A program made the position numbers and the translations under genes. Of a DNA stretch of 50,400 nt, positions 44,615 to 50,400 are shown one piece after another; positions within the stretch are counted from its first letter, which is position 1, and each line of letters opens with the position of its first letter. Source of the stretch: Owenia fusiformis. Its lineage: Eukaryota > Annelida > Polychaeta > Sabellida > Oweniidae. The stretch is taken from assembly GCA_903813345.2 (NCBI GenBank), contig CAIIXF020000806.1, forward strand, positions 1-50,400, written 5' to 3'. Under the pieces are notes generated by a model. That model did no database searches. It saw only the letters and a program-made list of their open reading frames with translations, and was not told the origin of the DNA.

Positions 44615-44883
44615 CCATGGACTTTTGTGATTTTGCCATGCATACTCCGGTATCCCATTGCTGACCCACTGCCATGATCTATCTCTTGAATGATAGCGTC
44701 AGCAACTGTGCCAATGGCAGTTTTATCGAATTTTCTTGAGAGCCCCATCTTCTTTAAATCCCTCTTGATCTGTCTCTCCGAAAGTGTAATTCCATGACGG
44801 AACTTTAACAACATGCCGATCTCCTTGTACGTAAAACCGTCTTCAAAGTATGTGGCTATACATTCATCTCGATCTGACTCCAT
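44615..44883 (-). CDS. DDE integrase-type transposase, exon 1 (DNA-binding helices)
   Basis: ATG 44883 (MESDRDECIA) to the donor CATGG|GTAAGT, whose last exon base is 44615. It gives 89 codons plus two bases, and with the first base of exon 2 completes Gly90, so the reading is ...ITKVHG-LKTDHETIRR. Residues 11-50 (YFEDGFTYKEIGMLL ... ERQIKRDLKKMGL) look like a helix-turn-helix that would bind transposon ends. The ending QEIDHGSGSAMGYRSMH matches the GYR-MH motif that precedes the integrase core in this family. Confidence 0.82.
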
Positions 44884-44885
44884 TT

Positions 44886-45490
44886 CTTCTTCGATTATAA
44901 GTCATGACACGCCGCATCTAGATTCTACAAAATCTCCTTTACAGAAGACTTTTGTAAAATTAAAATACTTATGCATTTTCAATATTAGTTTTGTAAAATT
45001 ATTTTTTATTTTGCAAAATTATTTTTATAATTCTATACTTTTGGAAAATTATTTTGAAAATAATATTTTGAATTGCAAAAGTCCCATCGTATTTTATAAA
45101 ACTATTTTTAAAATCTGTAAACTAATTTGATTTCTTTAAAGTAATCTAGGTATTTTTCCATAAATATAAAAAATAAATAAATTGAAAAATGAATTTCGAA
45201 ATTACAAAAATCAAATCCTGTTTCATTCAAGTTTTTAGATTTTAGATAAGTATTTTGTGAATTTTTATAAGTTTTTTAGATTTAAAACAGAAAAATCGAT
45301 TTTTCATTTAATATTTTGATATATTACAAAACTAAAATTGTGTTTTATTAAAGTTTTTAGATTTTATATAAGTACTTTGTGAATTTTTATAAGTTTTTTT
45401 GAGATTTGAAAAATTAAAATTGATTTTTTTTTAATTTGAAAAATATGTCCCTTTTAAAGCTTCGTAGGGTTTCGTCAGAGCCGACCGCCC
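44886..45490 (-). repeat. AT-rich upstream region of the transposase, related to 16790-17400
   Basis: On the minus strand it starts acgaagctttaaaagggaca (about 45467), holds two units with aacttataaaaattcacaaa, and ends agtcttctgtaaagga and gcgtgtca just before the transposase ATG. It is likely the 5' terminal and promoter region of the transposon. Confidence 0.65.
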
Positions 45491-46128
45491 GTGTATGATG
45501 TAGTATTGAAGGCCGGAGTGCAACTAGAGCACGGGTATTTAAAATGTATTCCCAACCTCCCAAAAAGGTTAATTCATCAAAACTACTCCGGGACTGTACA
45601 CACGCGCACGAAACTACTGTAAGAAGAATAGGCGTAACATTCCTGTCGACTTATTAATAAACGTAATTTTTAAAGAAAAATTAAATCACCGAAAAGCGTA
45701 TACAACTGCTTCAAATGTTTGTACATGTGTGCCACTGGACCAATGTGAAATGGAATGATCCGTAATCACTTTAATTGTATTCTATTTAGACGAATCAAAT
45801 ATTCATTGAAACTGAGAAAAACGCAACACTAGAATCTTGTCTGAAAGTTGAGTTAATATAGTCTCTACTACATATGTAAATGAAAAATAATGTAGGTTTA
45901 GTTTAATTAATATGCGTATGCAATCGTTGAGCGAAGGCAACACTGGCGTTAAGCTATGTAAGCACGAACGGTTCGCGGGTTAAGTCCTGTCGCAAAGCAA
46001 GGTAAACGCGAGGTAGTCACACACGCGAAGCGACCGCGCCGCTCAAGTAAAACAAGGGTATCGCACTCGCACGGCAAAGGAGTGTACGGCGGACGGCAAA
46101 GTGACACTTTCGTTGATAGATGAACTGT
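45491..46128. other. Intergenic, no gene seen
   Basis: It includes a GC-richer patch with several CG dinucleotides at about 45950-46100 (cgcgaagcgaccgcgccgct), but no frame. Confidence 0.45.
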
Positions 46129-46670
46129 ACATGTTCTCAGAAATTCAAATCTGACTTTAAATTTGACATTTGACCTTCAATGACCTTCTCAATGTCAAAA
46201 AAGGTCAAAAAGGTATTTTTTCATCTTGCTTCAAATTGACTAAATTTTTTTTCAAAATCATCTACATTCTACATGTTCTCAGAAATTCAAATATGACTTT
46301 AGATTTGACTTTAGATTTGACATTTGACCTTCTCAAGGTCAAAAAAGGTCAAAAAGGTCTTTTTTCAACTTGCTTCAAATTGACAATTTTTTTTTTCAAA
46401 ATCAACTACATGTTCTCAGAAATTCAAATCTGACTTTAGATTTGACATTTGACCTTTAATGACCTTCTCAAGGTCAAAAAAGGTCAAAAAGGTCTGTTTT
46501 CAACTTGCTTCAAATTGACCAAATTTTTTTTTCAAAATCATCTACATCTCCTCAGAAGTTCAAATTTGACTTTACAAGTTCTCAGAAATTCAAATCTGAC
46601 TTATATTAAGTTTGAACTCATAATATTGTGAGCAACTAGGTGGTGACATTTTGTCATGTTAATGCCTTGT
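46129..46670 (+). mobile_element. ATGTCACCACC family, copy F (core and 3' end)
   Basis: About 3.5 tandem units of about 140 bp (gttctcagaaattcaaatct, gaccttctcaaggtcaaaaa, aacttgcttcaaattgac) are followed by taatattgtgagcaac and the 3' end aggtggtgacattttgtcat, ending ccttgt. The 5' end is missing. The frames across it simply follow the repeat. Confidence 0.78.
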
Positions 46671-47146
46671 TGACGTTGTAAGGCTGTTTGCGCCCTATAC
46701 TGCTCATTGTTTTGTTTTGTTTTTTTGACGCCATAATGTTACGCTAATTGTCCCCAGTTTCGTGCGACGTGTAATAACAGTTCTTGGAGGTGACATGTAC
46801 TGGTTTATGCCATATAAGCCATTGCATGGTTTTCATTCTATAATTAGGATGTCATTTTTATCATAAATTGTAGCATACGGTTTCGTAGCCTTTTACATTA
46901 ATCTTAAACTCATTTTACAATACGCATTACCTATACGCAACCGTAACAAATATATGGATAGGGATAGGTACACGTATATTTTTACGTTAATAGAGAGGTT
47001 AAGCTACACGTTCAAATGCAAACCGTGAACCTGAACGTCCACGCTCAAGTACACGTTTAAGAAAATTTTCTCATGCTACACGTCTGAAACCAAACCATGC
47101 AGTGGACGTGGTGATATATTTATGTGGTGACTGTGTCTAAGGTTCA
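46671..47146. other. Intergenic, no gene seen
   Basis: Several acgt-containing short repeats (tacacgt) but nothing assignable. Confidence 0.4.
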
Positions 47147-47203
47147 TAGCTCTATGGTGTAATGGTTAGCACGTTAGGCCTGGGCTCAAATCTAGTCGCA
47201 TGA
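47147..47203 (+). pseudogene. tRNA-Gln-like relic lacking the anticodon arm
   Basis: tatggtgtaatggttagcac is an excellent A box as in tRNA-Gln. It is followed only about 15 bases later by ggctcaaatct, a B-box-like T arm. The anticodon stem is largely missing, so no functional tRNA is possible. It could be a tRNA pseudogene or the head of a SINE. Confidence 0.6.
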
Positions 47204-49031
47204 AAATTATTTTAGTACAGTAGTATCACTTTTTGCTCATATCAAGGGCGGACGTAATACAAAGAAAATGCCTCGTTCGCATATCAAATGTAGTGATAAA
47301 GCAATCGTAGGCCCTGGATGTCATTTCATTTCGTTTAGTATACATATTGTAAAAGACTAAAGTATCTGTTGCTGGCAAATGAAATCGGGTTCAAGAGTTT
47401 TAAATTAAAAAAGTTATGACAACTTTTGTCATTTTTCCACGTTTTTGTAAATGTAAACAAAGGAGGTTGGGACCCTAAGGCTTTTTCATTATTCTATCGA
47501 CAGAGATGAATTTGGTGTCTATAGAACACTGTGGCTAGTCGATCTATGTGGATGCAGTCAGGCACATGTAATGTTTCGTGAGTACCCGCCTCTGTACTTT
47601 TCAATGGAAGAATTTTGCACTTCTGTTTAGATAATCTATATTTACTCATCCGTGTATATCATACTTCATTGATTTACAAAACCAAAGCTACGCTATAAAC
47701 ACACATTCTCTGATATTTTTACGGAGAATAGATAACTCAAACGAGTTCACTCGACCAGTTTTATCATCTCGCTCATAGCTGTGAGAAGGTATGTATAATT
47801 TGCCATAGGTTTACCTTGTAATGGGGAATAAAAAATTCAAGTAATATAATTATTTCACATACACAAATATGTCTGTGTGAAGTAAAATACAAATACAATG
47901 CGTTCTATAATATTTTTGCAGTTATGGTATGAAATATCAGCTTTAAAAAAGCAATTTAATTATGATGTATCATGTGGATTAGTAGACGTTCTGATTGGAT
48001 TCATTGAACAGACTGGCTAGGTTTCAATTGAATCATTTTGAATGTGTGTATTTTTAATATTTTAATCCACAGTGTCCGAAAACAATAATAATGCTATATT
48101 GGTAATTGGAAAAATTCCACTTACCACGATTTCAAAAAATTGTAAATAGATAATACTATTCTTGAATGATTGTCATTTGTTTGAAGGAATCTGGAGGCTT
48201 GTTCAGCTGAGCTGACAAAATCATCAAGATTTACGGATGGTCCATCTGTTGGCTGCTCATTGGCACCTTAAAGGAATGTTAATGGCTCTGAAACTGGTAG
48301 CCTTGCCCAAGTCGGTATTTATATACTTATATGATCTTGAATTATTACCACCTTGTACAATCCAATGTATCATCGCTGATATTATGCTAAGTTATTCAGC
48401 GGTTCCGAGATTCCCATAATACCTAGGCTACCTAAGGGTATCGCAAAACCATATTGATTGACAATATGGACATGGACACAACGTGTGACTTCAGGCTGAT
48501 TGACCAATCAAAACGTTATCAGGTTGACCTGCACAAAAAAAGCAAACTACCCGTCTAGGACTTGAAATTCAATGATCTGATCGAGTGTTTCTTGAGAGTT
48601 ACAATATATTATGTTATTAAATGTACATTGGAATGTAAGCAGTCATTAATACTCGTCTAAATGAAATCATGCAATTCAATGTTGATTTAAAATCTAAACT
48701 GAATTCGCGATGGAAATGCACGAAGACCTAGTCCAGCAATGTAGGGCCGTCGTTGATTTGTCAAATTTTACCTACAAAAACATTGGGTCGGTAAAGCACA
48801 TGGCTTTCTCTTGGGTACAAGGCGGTCATAATAGAAATCAAGATAAGTAAAATAGACCGACTTTGGCAAGGCTATGAAACTTGATTTGTGGGTATTCCAG
48901 TGGGTCGATGGGTCTTTTGCTCTGAATTCACTTCATTAGCGTACCTAATTTCAACATTTTCATTGTCATCATTACATGTTATGGACCCGTTTTTCAAATT
49001 AACAGTATCAGCGATAAAACCATAGTTTTTG
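47204..49031. other. Intergenic, no gene seen
   Basis: No supported frame, splice pattern or repeat family. The short frame at 48237 has no family features. Confidence 0.45.
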
Positions 49032-50056
49032 GCTCACACAGTGAGACTATGGGATCGACCAGGCGTCCGTCCGTTGGTCCGTCCGTCCGTCTGTTGGTCC
49101 GTCCGTCTGTCAACATTGGCTGCACAAATTAAAACTGCTATTCGGATTGAGTCATTTCCACATTCATTTTATGCATATCCATAATGTCTATTTGACCTAT
49201 CATCGCCATTTCCCAAGTTCGCCCGGTTTCCGAGAAATTGCTGATGATCGATCTGATGATAGCCTTATAGAAAGTCAAGAGAAGTGAAGAAACAATTGAA
49301 AAAATACCAGTCCAGTCCATTTCCAGGTCCAAGTCCAGGTCCAGGTCCAAGTCAAGGTCCAGTTCAGGTCCAAGTCCAGATCTGGGTGTAATCAGGTTTA
49401 AACCAGGCCAAAGGTCAAGAACTAGGTCAAATCCAGTACTTTGTCATTTTTTTAAATTTTCTCAGTCATCCTTGAATATTTTTGCTCCGTTTTTTTAATC
49501 ATGTTCCTTGGAAAAAAGCTAATCCCTACAGGCAAGTTGTTTTTGATCACTCTTACCGTTTTTGAGATATGGCATCCGAAAAGTAGGTCACAATAAAAAG
49601 TTCTTGGAATTTGAAATATGTGTAAAATTGTCCAAGGAATCAGAATCTGCAAACCAGATTTTGATCCAACTTCCGGTTCGGAAGTTATGGCATTTTGAAA
49701 TCTCAAAAATCGCTATTTTGGTATCCCATGTTAAGTCAATGGGGCTTGAGAAAATTATCAATTGTAACAACACAACACTAGATACAGCTTGGATGCAGCC
49801 AACTTAATAAGAATCTACAATAGAAGCCGTCCTCAAAATCTACTTTCCTTCAAAATTTGAACACTAAAAGGCCTAGATCAAAATCTAGGTCAAATTCATA
49901 GTTTTTCTTTTGACTACAACAAATCATATCTGAACCAACAACAAAGGACTCATCTTTAATTGATCTCATATTTACCAATACTTTTGTTTGTAAATCAGTA
50001 TATACATTCCTCTGTAGGTTCTACACTGTGTGAGCACAGGACCGTGGGTCCTTTAT
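49032..50056 (+). mobile_element. Non-autonomous element with subterminal inverted repeat and (GTCC)n
   Basis: The 5' end gctcacacagtg (49032-49043) is repeated inverted as cactgtgtgagc at 50024-50035. It is followed by the stem-loop aggaccgtgggtcct (about 50039-50053). A gtccgtccgt microsatellite is at 49066-49110 and a tccaggtccaagtccagg hexamer repeat at about 49318-49380. The layout is the same as the two Helitron-like families, but there is no CTRR end, so the exact border is uncertain. No protein gene inside. Confidence 0.6.
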
Positions 50057-50400
50057 TTCATCTGTAATGGCATTTTCCAGTTGATGGGTTTATATAATTA
50101 TAGTATTTTCAATTTTTCATGAGGGTGCCTTTCACTGGCTACCAGCTAGGCTAACTTTGTTAGATTTAATCCAGTAGCTACTGTAACATAATATCCCTCC
50201 TTAATATTCATAGCATCACCACTTGCTGCTGTTGCCTAGCAACATAATGAGCATCAAAATGCCCGAAGTTCTTCCCTTTTAATGTGTATTTTGAATGCTT
50301 AAAACTAGCCCTTAAACTTACTAAGAGTATCTTTCTCTTGTATAAACTTTTTCTAAAGGGCTTGACTTACTCTTTGATGTTGAGACATTAAGGAGATAGT
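50057..50400. other. End of window, no gene seen
   Basis: AT-rich, nothing recognised. Confidence 0.4.

Noticed and set aside
45950-46100. CG-rich patch as a possible promoter or CpG island
   Set aside because: Short, with no recognisable gene start on either side; evidence too weak.
46170-46631. Frames with repeated TFDLLKVKKGQKG peptides
   Set aside because: These are translations of the tandem core of Helentron-like copy F; the repeat is DNA-level.
49452-49807. Overlapping 60-85 codon frames on both strands
   Set aside because: They lie in the interior of a non-autonomous element, with no motif or splice support.

Overview
The window looks like nuclear DNA of an invertebrate animal, probably marine. 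The basis is one split gene with GT..AG introns, a very high density of short non-autonomous transposons, an LTR retrotransposon, a LINE with an invertebrate-type N-terminus carrying a 2A-like NPGP motif, and (GTCC)n-bearing Helitron-like repeats. Base composition is AT-rich. I cannot name the phylum from sequence alone.

Layout. 1-5160 is intergenic repeat debris: tandem Helitron-interior copies, a 1.3 kb imperfect palindrome, a palindromic minisatellite and a tandem repeat. 5163-8452 is a complete, apparently young LTR element with 301-bp LTRs that look identical and an ACACT target duplication. It encodes only zinc knuckles and a protease. 8490-10195 is a G-rich compound tandem array. 10.2-17.8 kb holds fragments, hairpins and an AT-rich repeat. 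17.77-20.75 kb holds three insertions, one with a nested Helitron. 20780-32728 is the one cellular gene I can model: twelve coding exons giving 597 residues, an N-terminal zinc ribbon and a C-terminal HECT ubiquitin-ligase domain with the catalytic cysteine. Its introns are packed with nested transposons. 32.8-36.1 kb holds a Helitron, a dead mariner-like element and a Helentron-like copy. 36557-44883 (minus strand) is an intact two-exon DDE integrase-type transposase (390 aa). Its single intron was invaded by a 6.4 kb LINE (about 37789-44235, 12-bp target duplication, poly(A) tail). 44.9-50.4 kb is more repeats, a tRNA-Gln-like relic and another non-autonomous element with a subterminal inverted repeat.

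The strongest points are: (1) the LINE ORF2 has a hydrophobic N-terminal domain of about 145 residues followed by a 2A-like DVHQNPGP motif before its endonuclease; (2) three unrelated repeat families share one architecture, in which the 5' terminus is repeated inverted just inside the 3' end next to a tandem-repeat core, as expected of Helitron2/Helentron-type non-autonomous elements; (3) one intron of the HECT gene holds a three-level nested insertion whose empty sites can be read from within the window; (4) the HECT gene has a duplicated 48-nt exon, suggesting alternative exon use. No tool was run: all alignments were made by eye, and family names rest on motif recognition.
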